DNA from: Hypericum androsaemum
Taxonomy: Eukaryota > Streptophyta > Magnoliopsida > Malpighiales > Hypericaceae
Reading direction: 5' to 3'
Length of the DNA: 64,000 bases
NCBI GenBank assembly: GCA_963995505.1
Contig: OZ023188.1
Location: 2,666,001-2,730,000 of the forward strand
Positions 23,804 through 36,530 of the stretch are shown piece by piece (the stretch's first letter is position 1; the number at the start of each line of letters is the position of its first letter). The notes beneath the pieces were generated by a model that worked only from the letters and a program-made list of their open reading frames with translations, was not told where the DNA came from and did no database searches. The position numbers and the translations under genes are program-made.

Positions 23804-25205
23804 TTGGAGAGGAAAATTAGGAGAGAGACTACAGGTAGATGGTATGGAGAAGAGAATATGAAGAAGAGAAGGTGGTGAAAATCAAATGGAGACTTAGTGG
23901 TTAAGGAAAAGTGAAGAACATGGTGGAAAGTTTGAGAGAGAAAGAGAAAGTGGGAGGCAGGTATGGAGGAGATATGTTTCCTTTTCTTCTTTGCTAATTA
24001 AGAGCTTTAATTTTTATATCAAAATCAACTAATAATATTTAATTTAGATTTGAGACGAGTTAAGATATTTCCGAACAAAAAAAATTATTTTAGTGAATTT
24101 TACAAATGTATCGCAAAAACTCCATCTCGCAATCTTGATTAAGATATAATATTTTTTGTAGATGTTCAATGGTATTACTGGCTTTAATTTGTTCCACTGA
24201 GTGGTGGTGTTATTTAGAGTATGCTTTTTAATCTTTGGAAATGAGACGAGTCATCTCTGCCTTTATTCTTTCCGCGGATCTGTGATTTTGATTAGGACGA
24301 GCGGGGATTGCGTTTTGTTGACTCAGAATGTTTACCTTTTGTTTTGGAAAGTTCATATTATCCTTCCTCAGTTTGGCTGTTTCACTCATCTTCTCGTTCA
24401 TGACGAATGGTGCGAGTAATTAGGAGGCACACGAGATTAAATTGTCACATCTAATTTAAAATCTCAAACAATAGTAAATATATATTTTTATATTTATAAT
24501 TATAAACAAGTTCATCGCGCAATTTAACTGTTTGTTAAAATTGTACAGTATTAGCAAACAAAGCAATTTTTTAAAAGCAAATATTTTCCATAGTGTGAGT
24601 GACGGAAATCCCTCAAATATGATGTAGTATACTATCGTCAACAAAACATTTTTTTCTAGAAGGAATCAACAGAGCAATTTTGGAAAAAAAAATGAAAATA
24701 TTTTTAAAATGATGCAGCGTCAGTATACTTTCCCCCACCGAATAAGATAGCGAATATTCCAGAAAAAAACTTTATAAGGAAGATGTTACCTTTTTCTAAA
24801 GGGGATTCAAAATCTAATCTTAGTCACCACCGAGCTAATTGGCATCTCAACTCTAATTTTCATGATCGATTCCATAAAGTAAAAACTCTAAATTTCATGA
24901 TAGTCATACTATATAGTAGATTGAATTTAATAGATGTTACATAACATTGTAGTGCAATGCTCTATCTCGCTTGAAAAAAATATATTCCATCCTATTTGAC
25001 CAGAAAACTAGTTTTTTCTGAGATTTAATAAAATATAGATAACATTTAAATTGAATTATTGTGATATTTTTTTAAAGTCGGAACTGAAATAACTTTTTTT
25101 CAAAAATTCAACATTTAGACACGGAAGTAATTTTGAAAATTTGAAATTATAAGCTATCCGTTGAAACTCCAATAGTTAAAATGTTATATCTTTAATTAGA
25201 TCAAA
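23804..25205. other. 5' flank of the DUF761 gene, then intergenic DNA
   Basis: The first 200 bp are GA-rich probable leader. The rest is AT-rich without a supported feature. Confidence 0.5.
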
Positions 25206-25209
25206 CGCT

Positions 25210-25568
25210 GATGTCAATAGTACATGGTGAAAAGAATTAAATTTGGATATATTTGTTTCAGAAATTTAGAAGTTTAAGGAGAAAGATGAAGAAGCAATGA
25301 GAGAGAGATGAAGGAATGAAATCTTCTTCCAATGTGAATTATCTCTTCTTCTTGTTTACAATTGCCTACAAAGGTCTATTTATATACATGTATCAACTTA
25401 TGAAAAGAGAAATAAAGTGTGGAGGAAAACATGGAGAAAAACATGGAGGAAAGTGTGGAGGAAAACATGGAGAAAAGTGTGGAGAAAAACATGGAGGAAA
25501 GTGTGGAGGAAAAGGAGGAGTGTATAGACCCTAAGAATTATAAGGCCTAGACCCCATATATTTTAATA
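25210..25568 (-). repeat. Probable 3' LTR of the copia element at 25.5-29.0 kb
   Basis: On the minus strand the region directly follows the end of the RNase H frame and a short G-rich tract (GCAGGGGCG at about 25567-25575). It begins TATTAAAATATATGG, probably a decayed TGTTAAAA end. It contains a TATA-like TATATAAATA (about 25378-25387, minus strand) and a minisatellite. The far boundary is a guess (TGATGTC at 25210 on plus gives a TG...CA form); no matching 5' LTR was found to define it. Confidence 0.45.
25424..25517. repeat. 12-15-bp purine minisatellite inside the LTR
   Basis: Alternating units GTGTGGAGGAAA and ACATGGAGAAAA repeat about seven times. They produce an apparent Cys/Gly/Lys/His-rich ORF on the plus strand that is not a gene. 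Confidence 0.75.
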
Positions 25569-28500
25569 CGCCCCTGCAAGTTGGAATGTGTAGGCTGCAC
25601 ATTCCCAACTTGGACATCAAGTAGTAATGCCGTTGTTTGAGCAAAGGCTTAGTAAATAAATCTGCAGGTTGGTGCTCCGTAGGAATATGAAAGAGGTGGA
25701 CAATGCCTCGTTGAACCCATTCACGGATGACATGGCAATCTATTTCAATATGTTTGGTGCATTCATGGAACACCGGATTCTCTGCGATATAGATTGCTGG
25801 CTTGCTATCACAAAAGATGAGACTTGGTCCCGAGGTTGAGACACAAAAATCTGCCAAGAGATATTGCAACCACTGTAATTCACAGCTGACAGAAGATAGG
25901 GCCCGATATTTTGCTTCGGAAGATGATCTAGAAACTGTCGGTTGCTTCTTAGATCGCCAAGAGACCAAGGAATTACCAAGAAAAATAGCATAGCCTGTAA
26001 TAGATCGTCTGCTATCCTCGCATCTTCCGTAATCGCTATCACAGTAAGCCTTAAGCTTAAGATCAGGAACAGCAGAGAACATTAAACCATAGCCTGGATT
26101 ACCTTTAAGGTAACGAAGAACTCTGAATGCAGCTTTCAGATGATAATCAGTTGGACAAGACATGAATTGACTCAACTGCTGTACGGGATAACAGATATAT
26201 GGTCTTGTTGTGGTGAGATAAAGGAGCTTGCCAACTAGTTGTCGATAAGCAGTGGATGTCACTGGTTGATCGGGAGAGATTTGGAAGTCATCATCTTCTT
26301 TGATCTCTGGATTATCATCAAGTAGAGTGCCATATGCATTAGTGAGTTTGCAATTTGAATCCATAGGTGTATCAGATTTCTTACACTCTAAATAGCCAGC
26401 ATCTTTCAAGAGTTCCAATGTGTACTTCTGCTGACTAAGATGTATTCTATCCGCCCGACGAGCAATTTCCAAGCCCAGAAAGTATTTTAAATTGCCAAGA
26501 TCTTTGAGCTTGAGTTGCTCATGTAGATAAGCTTTAACATTAACAATTACAGATGAGTCATTACCTGTTAAGACAATATCATCAACATAAACAAGGATTG
26601 CTGTAAAAAATTGTCCTGTAACTTTAGTGAAGAGAGAATGATCATTAACAGATTGCCGGAAACCAGCTTGAAGGAGAGCATGTGTCAGCTTGGAGAACCA
26701 CTGTCGACTGGCTTGTTTCAACTCATAAAGAGATTTCTTCAATTTACAGACTTTACCAACATCAGGAGAGGAAACTGGTAGACCTGGAGGTAGGACCATA
26801 TAAACATCTTCCTCTAAATCACCATTTAGAAATGCATTGTTCACATCAAGCTGAAATAACCACCAATTATGTTGTATTGCAAGTGCAAGCAAAACTCTCA
26901 CAGTGGTGAGTTTTGCCACTAGTGAGAATGTATCAATGAAGTCAATTCCATAAGACTGGGTGTACCCTTTAGCTACCAAACGAGCTTTAAATCTGTCAAT
27001 GGAACTATCAGTGTGGTATTTAATCTTAAATACCCACTTGCATCCAACTGTAGTCTTGTCCTTTGGCAAAGGAACTAAATTCCATGTGTTGTTGTCTTGT
27101 AGAGCTTGCAACTCTGAGTTCATAGCTTGGACCCAAATTTCATGTTTGGAGGCTTCATGGTAACTAGTAGGTTCATGTCCTTTAAGAAGTGCAGTACTAA
27201 AAGCCTTATGTGAATCATAAACATTATCAAGAGTCAAAAATAAAGATAAGGCATATGGACTAGACCTGTTAACATGTGGAGAATGATTGGTATGTCCGGG
27301 TATTAGATTACAGATGTAATCTGCAAGGTACGTAGGGGCCCTTCTAACCCGTGAAGTTTGAGGAGGAGCATCAAAAACAGTAAGTGGTCTCTGAGTACTT
27401 GGACCAGAGGGGGAGCTAGAGGAAGAACTAGGGGAAGATACTATGATATCAGATGAGGGACTAGCAACAGGTTGTACTATAGGAGGAGAACGTGAGGAAA
27501 AATGACTTGGAAGATTAGATGGAAAGGACCCGGTTGGATCATCTGTAAGAGGGGTTGTAAGAGGTAGTGAAGTGATAGAAGGATCATAAGGAATATAATA
27601 AGTTGGATCATACATGTGGCTATTCTGAAAAGGAAAAATATGTTCATGAAACACAACATCTCTAGATAAAATGACTCTATGAAGTTGAAGATCATAAAGT
27701 TTGTAACCTTTTACCCCAAAAGGTATGCCTAGAAAGACATATTTCTTTGCTCTTGGATCAAATTTGGTCCTGTTGTGCATAACTGTGGATGCATAACACA
27801 AGCAATCAAAGACCCGTAAGTGATCCAATCTAGGTGCTCTTTTGAATAAAACTTCATGTGGTGTTTTATTTTTCAAAACAGATGATGGAAAATGATTTAT
27901 CAAATAGGTAGCATGGAGAATACAATCACTCCAGAAGCAAAGGGGTAAATGTGCATGTATGAGTAGTGCTCTAGCAACACTAAGCAAATGTTGATACTTT
28001 CTTTCGACCTTACTATTTTGTTGAGGCGTGTATATGCAACTAGTCTCATGTATGATTCCTTCTGATGAAAAAACTCTTTCATGAAAAATTTAGTTCCCTG
28101 ATCAGTGCGTATGGTTTTAATACTTTTGTTAAATTGTGTCAAGATGAACTCAGAAAAGTATGTGAGGATAGATGCAACCTCAGACTTTGACTTCATCAAG
28201 AATACCTATGTAGTTCTAGAATAATCATCAAGCAAAGTAAGAAAATATTGAAAACCATCATAAGAAGGAAGGTGAAATTTACCCCAAACATCAGCATGTA
28301 TTAAATCAAAAGGTTCATCAGCCATAGAAGAACTGAGAGGAAAAGATAATCGTTTATGTCTAGATAGGTGACAAATCTCACAGTGTTTGTCTACAGTAGA
28401 AGAAATGGAAGGAAGGATGGACTGCAGAATCTGTAGTTTAGGGGATGGAAGATGCCCTAACCTAGTATGCCACAAGTCGAATTGGTTATGGATGAGATTA

Positions 28501-29000
28501 AGAGTATTAACTGAGGGATGTGGTCCAAGCACAGATGCATTCTGATGCCCTTCCTCAATTATATACAGCCCATTTTTTTCCTTGGCATTACTAATCATTC
28601 TCGATGTCAGAGGGTCCTGTATATAACAAGAAGAGGATTCAAAAGTAAGTGACAAATGAGATTGTTTTAGGAGTTTACTTACAGAAATCAAATTAAAACT
28701 AAAAGTTGGAACATAAAGCACATCAATCAGTAGTAAGTGAGGTGTGAGTTGAACTCTTCCTATATGGGTTGCCTTAGCATAATGACCATTAGGTAATCCT
28801 ATGACAACATCTGACAGGGGGGAATGTGAGATAAAAGACTTCAAAGAGCATGATATATGATCAGTGGCTCTAGAATCCAGAATCCATTTACCATGGAACA
28901 CTGAGAAATTCTTGTGCAGTTTAACTGTCAACGAGTTTGACATTGTGGAATTTGTTGATGAAGAGGTTATAAGAACGATGTCAATATCTCCGGGTCAAAA
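25531..29000 (-). pseudogene. Ty1/copia polyprotein, decayed and lacking gag
   Basis: On the minus strand the frame 28943-28206 holds the protease (WILDSRATDH, where the usual D-S-G-A has become DSRA) and the pre-integrase zinc-binding block (LWHTRLGHLPSPKL...CEIC). It ends in an in-frame TAG at 28206-28208 where relatives have Trp. Frameshifts break the integrase at about 28.0-28.2 kb. A long frame, 27987-25531 (818 residues), carries the integrase end, the reverse transcriptase (WVFKIKYHTD, QLDVNNAFLNGDL, active site YVDDI) and RNase H (YCDSDY, SSSEAKYRAL, HIEIDCH). No gag is recognisable upstream of about 29000. The reverse transcriptase and RNase H parts look well preserved, but the element cannot be autonomous. 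Confidence 0.92.
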
Positions 29001-29060
29001 ATGGGGATGTGGCAGAGTAGGAACAACCTACAAGAAGCAACAAAAAAAATAAGCAGCCAG

Positions 29061-29550
29061 CTAAAAAGACCTCACAACGAATATTATCCCGCAAGAAATG
29101 AGATTAATTACTAGACCCGAATTGGGGTAGCATAGTAGAGGAAAAGCGGCGTAGTATTTTTTGAGTTTCAACATCTACCCGCATGAGGGTAAGTGATCGA
29201 TCCTTTTACGAGTTTGGTTTTTATGTATTTGTTTTTCTTTTCTTTTGGTATAAATAAAGTTGAATTCATTAAAAAAAAGTTTGTTATTCAATTAGAAACC
29301 ACGCAAATAGTTATTGTTTTTTAAGTTTTGCTACTTTGATGTTCGAGGAGAATGTGCCCGGTAATTAGACCATGAAATAATGTAGAACAAATGGCAAAAT
29401 GGTAGCGCGGATGTGTGAGCCATGATTTTTTTTGAATTTCATATGCTATTTTATCAAATCACAAATAACAAAGAGTCAATTTATAAGTTTAATTTTAAAT
29501 AATATTTTAATCGTAAATCTATAGAAGCGTGGAGTTTCATGGAGTAATAA
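29061..29550. other. No gene seen
   Basis: AT-rich DNA between the copia remnant and the next TIR element. Confidence 0.5.
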
Positions 29551-29559
29551 TAAAATCTA

Positions 29560-30420
29560 GGGCACAATAGTAATTGGTTCTTGTTGTTTGAGTAAATTAA
29601 TTAATTAAGATAAGCATGTATTGATTAGTCTCTTATATTTTGAATCAGTTAGTTCCTAGGTCATTTTTTTGATTAACTTTCCTACTAATATTTTTAAAAT
29701 TTCGATTATACCCTGGACAGAACCCCATCCCACTCCACTCACACTGCCAATGATTCTAAACCTCCTCTCAAGACCCTGAACCCTCTCCTCTCTTTTAAAA
29801 TTCCGATTAATTATTTTTACTTCTTTCTCTTGTTTGTTAACAACCATAATAATCCTTCATGGATTGGATTGGCAACTCTTGAGATAGGACCCAATGGAAG
29901 CAGAAGAAGTGTTGTCGTTGCCTTCTTTCCCGACGAGTTCAATTGAGTATACCCCTGGACAAAACCCAATCCCATCTCACTATACAAACTCTCGCATTGA
30001 TTGATTGCTTCAATTCAATTCAATCGCTCGATAATTGTCATTTTTTTCTTCCTCTTTCTGGATGCTAGGGTTTCGGGGAAGATATTATTCTACTATGTTT
30101 AAGAAGATCATGAATGGTTCTACCAAAAAAAAAAGATCATGAAGGAGAAGGCAAAGCCTCCCACAAGGACGCCGCCGCCGAAGGGGTCCGTCCCTACGGC
30201 CAGAGGGGAGAGAGGGAATGGGCCGTCTGCGAGGAGTGGGATGGGATTGGGTTTGTACAGGGGTACAATCAGAATTTAAAAAATATTAGCCAGAAAGTTA
30301 ATCGAAAAATGACCCAAAAACTAATTAATTAATTTTTTAAAATACGAAGGACTAATCAATACATGTTTATCCTGATTAGTTAGTTTACTCAAACATCTGA
30401 AACCTATCACTATTTTGCCC
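29560..30420. mobile_element. Non-autonomous Mutator-like element (TIR family GGGCA(C/A)AATAGT) with gene-like cargo
   Basis: The left end GGGCACAATAGTAATTGGTT pairs with the right end (GGGCAAAATAGTGATAGGTT on the other strand). The inverted repeats extend about 190 bp through 'gattaactttc' and the 'ccatcccactcc' block. A perfect 9-bp duplication TAAAATCTA flanks it (29551-29559 and 30421-30429). The interior (about 29850-30230) contains a T/C-rich run leading to CTAGGGTTTCGGGG, which resembles a plant 5' UTR with a telo-box, then a GC-rich Lys/Ala-rich frame. This looks like captured genic DNA of unknown source. A piece of the TIR phrase 'cccctggacaaaaccc' recurs inside near 29953. Confidence 0.87.
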
Positions 30421-30429
30421 TAAAATCTA

Positions 30430-31550
30430 ACATTTTCCTATTAAAAAATTTCGTTTGTAGTTACATAAATCTTTACTAGCTTAGGTTTGCTAGTATCAAT
30501 AATATCAACGAGAGATCAATGGTGCAACATGTAATTAAAAGTTACACTGGTACCACATCAATTTTTTAAATTTATTATAAAATTATAAGTTTATGAACAA
30601 TAAATTTTCCCTTATAAATTGAACACATCGATCACCAATAATTAATTCTGCATTGCAGCGATCAACATTAAAAAACTATTCGACCAAGGCATCAACGTTT
30701 GCCTCGTCCGCGCCTCCCTAACCGCCGCCTCCATTTCCTTTGGTACTCTCTCTAGCCTATTCTTCCTCTAAAATAACTCAGAATTTAGGTCACAGAAACT
30801 AAAGCTTAAAAATCATAACATATGCTTTGCAAGATTACAAATATATTGAGATTGTAAATAACTATCAAAATAGACTTGTAGAGAAATAGCCAAAGGCGTC
30901 TAGCCCAACAACATAAGAACCCTGGCAAAGAGTTTCATGCTTTAATGTGATTTCTTGTTTAGAAAACTTTGTTTTTATTACGTATGCTACACATTTTCAT
31001 TCAGACAATCAAATTGTAAAATTTGGTATTTATTTATTTTTAGTTCTTAAGTAAATATAATGCACAACGTCGAAGAAAAAGTTAACCTTGTTGTAAGTAA
31101 TAAAATGCGGGAGAATTATATGTTGTTGTAAGACCACAATTAAATTAATGTTTTAGGTTAATATTTTAAAAAAGAACATAAGCTAAATAGCTATTTGAAA
31201 ATAGATATCATGAAGCATTAAAAAATATAATTTAAATTAATGTAACATAAATATTTAAGGTTTATGGTGTAATGCATTGTATTAATTAGCAAAATTAATC
31301 GAATATAAAGTGTATTGTTCCTTATATCTTAAATGTGTTTTCTAAAAGTATTTAATTTTTAAAAGGATATAAATGTCTAATGTAATATTATTACAAAAAA
31401 TTTACAATGTTATACAGTTCATATTTTCTATTATAGTAAAATCATTCAAGAACTGCAGAGAGAAAATTGGTCGAAGAAACAATATAAGGAAACGTCAACA
31501 TAAATTATTACCCGAAGACCGTATAAACACATTACCCAAAGATCTCGATT
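30430..31550. other. Intergenic DNA; possible F-box N-terminal remnant at its end
   Basis: Mostly AT-rich without a gene. Near 31470-31545 the plus strand reads RKRQHKLLPEDRINTLPKDL, which resembles the start of an F-box domain (DRI..LP..L). It stops abruptly before the retroelement remnant. It may belong to the broken F-box/FBD gene at 36.5 kb, but this is speculative. Confidence 0.35.
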
Positions 31551-31561
31551 TCCGCCTCCAG

Positions 31562-31851
31562 TCTGATGCAGGGGAACATGGATAGGGATCGTAAATTCGT
31601 TGATTCTGAGAATACTCGAAAAACATAATAGAGTATCGATCCGTTGATTCTACGAATACCGAAAAATGACACAAATAATAGAGTCCCTTGTTTTTGTTTA
31701 TCAAATTCAACCACCTAAAACAATAGAACTTATGTCCTATTTATAATGAACTAAAAAAAAACTATTAAATAGAATCCTATCATAAATCAAACTACTAATA
31801 CTCATTCAACTACTATAGATAATTAATAAAACTAATACTATTACTCTATCA
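31562..31851 (-). repeat. Possible 3' LTR of the deleted Ty3 element
   Basis: Bounded by TGATGCAG and TCTATCA on the plus strand (TG...CA). It directly follows the polyprotein end and a purine-rich GGGAGAGAATGATGGAGA on the minus strand. No partner LTR was found. Confidence 0.4.
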
Positions 31852-33235
31852 TATATCTCCATCATTCTCTCCCGGTTGGAGAAATTCGTCTTCGAATTTG
31901 GTGTGCTCGGCCAATTTGCGATCTTTGTAGATGCACTCTTTAGTACCATCAAGCGACGTGGTGACACCTGATATCTTCCTTCCCAGCAGAATAAATACTT
32001 GGAAATCAGATAACCACAAATATTCTCCAGATAAAAGACCATGAACTCACATTGTCGAGCAACTTGCTCTACTTTTTTCAGCCTATTCCACATAATCAGC
32101 AAAAGGCGAAGCTTTAATGTATTCAAACTCGTCAACTCAGAGAAAGTCAATGTGCTTGACGTACTCAACCTCATAATCATTGGCAACCTGGGATAAAGGC
32201 ACATCCACCAACTCATCATCCTTAGTAGAGTCTTCAAGTATAGCGTCACCAACAACTGCATCAACCTCATCAGGATAATAGTCATAAATTGGTTCACCAT
32301 TGTCTACATCAACCTCGTCCACCTCGTCCTCCTCATCAAGATAAGAGTCATAAACCGGTTCACCAAATAAGTCATCAGTGGATGCACCAACCTCTTCCTA
32401 AACCAAAGCATCTTCAACTTCTTCTGATGGTGCAGTCTCTTTCTTCCTCAAGATCTCGGCCATCTCTTGTCTCAAATCATCCAAATTAGCTTGAAGCTCA
32501 TGCAACTTCTGGACCATTTGACGATCATATTATTCCCAAAAGCGACGGTGCTTGTTACCAACAACATTCCAAACTTCGTAAGCATGTTGAGGAAACAAAG
32601 CATAAATCAGCTTCTCTTTCATCTTAGGCCATCACGATATTTTCTGCTTACCACATCGTTGTCGTTGAAGATTTAAATTAGACCACCAATACATAAGATC
32701 ACCTCGAAATCGTTGTTTGACAAATTTGACTTTATCCAGCTCCGCAAACTTGTGTACGTCAAAATATATCTCCACATTGACAAGCCACGTTGTGAAGTCC
32801 CTTCTCAAAATTTCCCAATCGAGATAAGGAAAGTCGTGCAAAGTAGGAAGCATCATCAATTTTGCCCAAAGGGATCAATCTGTAATTTAGCAAAATTTGA
32901 TAGGACCAAATTGTAATTATGTCCACCGACAAATTCTGATCCAGTCACGAGCTCAAAAAAATTACCAAAAGATTCTCAAACTTCTGTCGATTTCCAGATC
33001 AGGTCCGAAGTTTGCCCAATCACCAAAATTCCCAAATCAAACAAACCCTAATTTTGAGAAAGGGAAGAAATCCAAACCGGAAACCACCAACACCGGCGGG
33101 TGGCTGATGGCCCGAGGTTTAGTACCAGTATTTTATCTCCTCAGAGTTCCAATCCCTCTGATGTTGCCCAACCGTGCGTTGCCAAGTCAGGTAACCCCAC
33201 CAAACACCTTTCCCGAGTGGTAGTGAACCTGTTAC
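31852..33235 (-). pseudogene. Ty3/gypsy remnant: gag fused by deletion to the polyprotein C-terminus
   Basis: On the minus strand from 32859 the frame shows a Retrotrans_gag-like N-terminus (DVHKFAELDKVKFVKQRFRG, then WWSNLNLQRQR and KMKEKLIYALFP). An acidic tail interrupted by stops follows, to about 32100. It then passes directly to FEDEFLQPGENDGD, the typical end of a plant Ty3 polyprotein (..GENDA..), next to the polypurine tract and LTR. Protease, reverse transcriptase, RNase H and integrase are all absent, so this is an internally deleted, non-autonomous derivative. The stretch 32860-33235 is probably its 5' untranslated part; no primer-binding site was recognised. Confidence 0.65.
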
Positions 33236-36200
33236 TCGGTTTACAATGAAAACCTTATCTTGGAACTGTCATGGGTTGGGTCGACCCCTGACAATTCAAG
33301 TCCTCAAGGGACTAATTCGGAATCACTCTCTGCAAATAGTCTTTCTTATGAAAACACGACAGCAGAGAGTGAAACATAAAATAATGAGAAAAATTGTCGT
33401 TTTAATAATTGTTTTTACGTTGATCCTCGTGGTTCCGCTGGTGGTTTAGCTCTCTGGTGGACTGATGAAGTTGATATTGGAATTGTGTCTAGCTCCAAGA
33501 ACTTGAATGATACTGTGTGTTTTGATAATCTGAAAGGTGTGTCTTGGCTCTCTTCCTTTGTGTATGGTGAGCCAGATTCGGCTAAGAAGAAGAGTTTATG
33601 GTCTAGGTTGACTAGAATTTGCAAGAATTCTGATTTGCCTTGGCTTTTTATTGGTGACTTGAATGTTATCTACTGTAATGAAGAAAGGAAAGGGGGCAAT
33701 GCTCCTGATTTGTGGCAGATGGTTCTGTTACTTCATTTCATGAATTGTGGTGCTTTAATTGACCTTGGCTTCAAAGGTAATCCTTTTACGTGGTCCACCC
33801 TGCGCTTTAATTAGGCTAATATACTTTAGAGGCTAGATCGGGCTTTAGGTAATGTTGGTTGGAGAAACCTATTTCCAAAAGCCCAAGTTATTCATGGTCC
33901 AATTTCTTTAGGATCTGATCGTGGTTTCTTGCTTTTAGATACTGATTTCTCTAAATTCAAGAATAGGCCTTTTAGATTTGAAATCTTTTGGCCTAAGGAA
34001 GAGGGTTGTAGGGATGTGATTGAGGTATCTTGGTCCACTCCCTCTGCTGGTTGCCCTTTCAAATGTCTGCAAAAATAAGATTAGATGGTGTACTTCACAC
34101 TTGGTTAGATGGAGTAAGAATAGGATTGAGAATATGAGTGTTCGATTTGAGAAATTAACTCAGCTGCTTTCTGATTGTCAAGCCTCTAACCATGCTCTCC
34201 TCTGTAAGGATCAGGAAAAAGTGATTCAGAAAGAACTTAGTATTCTGTATGAAAAGGATGAGATTTTTTGGCACCAGCATTCCAGAATTAGGTGGTTGAA
34301 CTGGGGTGAGAGAAATACCTCTTTCTTTCATACCACGGCCACCCAGAGAAGGCAGAAATCAAATTGTTAAGTTGAAAAATGCTACAGGGGATTGGATTGA
34401 TGATGAATCTGAGTTGAAGACTCTTGTTCATGACCATTTTAAGTCCATGTATTCCTCCCAGGTTACTTCGGACCCTGATGATATTGTGTAATTCATTCCT
34501 AATCTTATATCTTAATCTATGTCTGATGGTCTTTTGAAACCTATCTCTGCGACTGAAATAAAACTTGCTGCTTTTGAGTTAGGGTGCTCTAGATCCCCGG
34601 GGCCCGATGGGTATTCAGGCTTATTTTTTTAGAAGTATTGGACCACTGTGTCTAAAGACTTAACTGCTCTGATTCATGATATGTTTGCTTCTGCTACTGT
34701 TCCTGTGGATTTGAATAAGACTTATATTGCTCTGATTCCTAAAGTTTCATGTCCGTCTGTTATTAGTTATTTTAGACCTATAGGCTTGTGTAACTTTGCT
34801 TAGAAAGTCTACTCTAAGATCCTTGCTAATAAACTTAAACCTATTATGGAATCTGTGATATCTGATTGCCATGGTGCTTTTGTAAAAAATAGATGCATCT
34901 AGGATAACTTGATCATTGCTCATGAAGCCTTTCATTGCCTGAATACTTGTGCTAAGAAGAGAAACCTTTCTATGGCTATTAAACTTGATCTTCGTAAGGC
35001 TTATGGCATGGTTAATTGGTCTTTTTTGGAGAAGATTATGTTGAAACTTGATTTTTTTTGTAAGTGGGTTAAATGCATAATTGGTCTGACTCCCTTTGTT
35101 TCTGGATTCTTAAAGGTTTGTATTTTCATAATGGTGATCTTTTGCATGCTTCTAAAGGTGGAAAACCCTCTTGGATGTGGTCCAGCATCTTGGCTGGTCG
35201 TGATGCCCTTGCTGATGGTCTTTTCATAAGGGTGGGAAATGGTCAGAATGCTAGGATTTGGGACTTTGCCAAGGTCTCTGATCTTATTTGCCTTCAAACT
35301 AGATGCTGGAAGTGGGATTTATTCGACAATCTGTTCTATGCCTCAGAGAAAGAGGCTATTGCTAAGGTGATAATTGGTAATTCAGATACTCCTGATAAGT
35401 GGTTGTGGAAACATAACTCTTCAGGTCTTAACTCGGTGAAAAAAGGGTATCATGTTCTTAAGAATAAAGCACCTTTAGCTCCCCATATGAACCTCACTGG
35501 CTCTAGCACGATCCCTTTTGACCCGGGAGTTTGGGGTACAATATGGAAATTGGAGGTGCATCCTCGTGTTAAGAACTTTATCTGGCGAGCAGCGAAGAAC
35601 ATTCTTCCAGTTGCTGAAGGCCTATACAGGAGACACCTCTCACCTTCTCCCCTTTGCAGTGTTTGTGGAATGTCACCTGAATCTACCTGTCATATGTTTT
35701 TTGATTGCCAACATGCTCGTACTTCATGGTTTAGTAGTGACTTGAGGCATCAAGTGCATTTATTCTCGCAGCCTTCTTTTGGTCACTGGTTAGAGGACTT
35801 ATTAAAACTTTTGGAGTGTGACGCTACTAAGAACTTAATGTATTTAGCTATGTATTTATATTGGTCCATTTGGACCTCTAGGAACAAATTTATCTTCGAA
35901 GGTGTTCAGATTGATCCTTTTGCTAGTTTGGCTTCTTATTCCTACTTTGAATTTTTACAGGCAAATAGGTTGTCGGTCTTTCAGTTCTGAACCTGCATGC
36001 TTTGCGGCAGCCATCGAAAGAGGGAGTTACGAAGTTCAACTGTGACGCGTTCTTGGTGTAAGCTTCTTCTCGCTCGGGTACTGTGGTGGTTGCTCGGAAT
36101 CAAATAGGCCATGTCATAGATGGTCATTCAGCCACTGTTTCAGGCCCTTCCCCCTTGGAAGCTAAACTTCAAGCGATTTCTCTTGCTTTGGATTTGGTTA

Positions 36201-36530
36201 CGAATGTTTACGCCTCTTCTACGATGATCATTGAAATAGATTGTCGTGTTGCATTCTCTTTCCTCTGTAACCAGGATCTGGTTGTGGACTGGGTTTTTAA
36301 ATTTCTTGTTAGCTCGCTTAGGAGCTGTCTCCAACCCTCCTCTTTTGTACTTTGCTCTATACCTCTCGCTCAAACAACACTGTCGCTGATTGTTTGAGTA
36401 AGAGGTGTAGGCTTGGGTCTCATCCTTCGGATTGGGTAGCTTCTTTACCCCCGGATGTGGCCGAACTTGTCTTTTTGGAGGCCCCTGATTAATGAATTGA
36501 AGTTGATGTGTTTGACCCTAAAAAAAAATC
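33236..36530 (+). pseudogene. L1-type LINE ORF2, internally deleted, with 3' poly-A
   Basis: Plus-strand blocks appear in family order: endonuclease start (TLSWNCHGLGRPLT, 33246), endonuclease end (LFIGDLNV..NEE), the linker (RWLNWGERNTSFFH), the reverse-transcriptase start (SRSPGPDGYSG, SMAIKLDLRKAYGMVNW), the zinc-binding region (CSVCG..ESTCHMFFDC, 35640-35710) and a plant-type RNase H (about 36020-36480). At about 35090 the reverse transcriptase jumps straight into the post-RT domain, so the catalytic FADD region is deleted. Several stops and frameshifts break the rest. The longest surviving frame (35073-35990, 305 residues) covers the post-RT and zinc region. A run of nine A at about 36522-36530 marks the 3' end. 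Confidence 0.9.

Noticed and set aside
25316..25534. Plus-strand ORF rich in Cys, Gly, Lys and His
   Set aside because: It reads a purine minisatellite in the LTR of a minus-strand copia element; no domain or gene context.
31373..31585. Intact F-box gene start
   Set aside because: The F-box-like words stop after about 20 residues at a retroelement remnant; no complete F-box domain is present.
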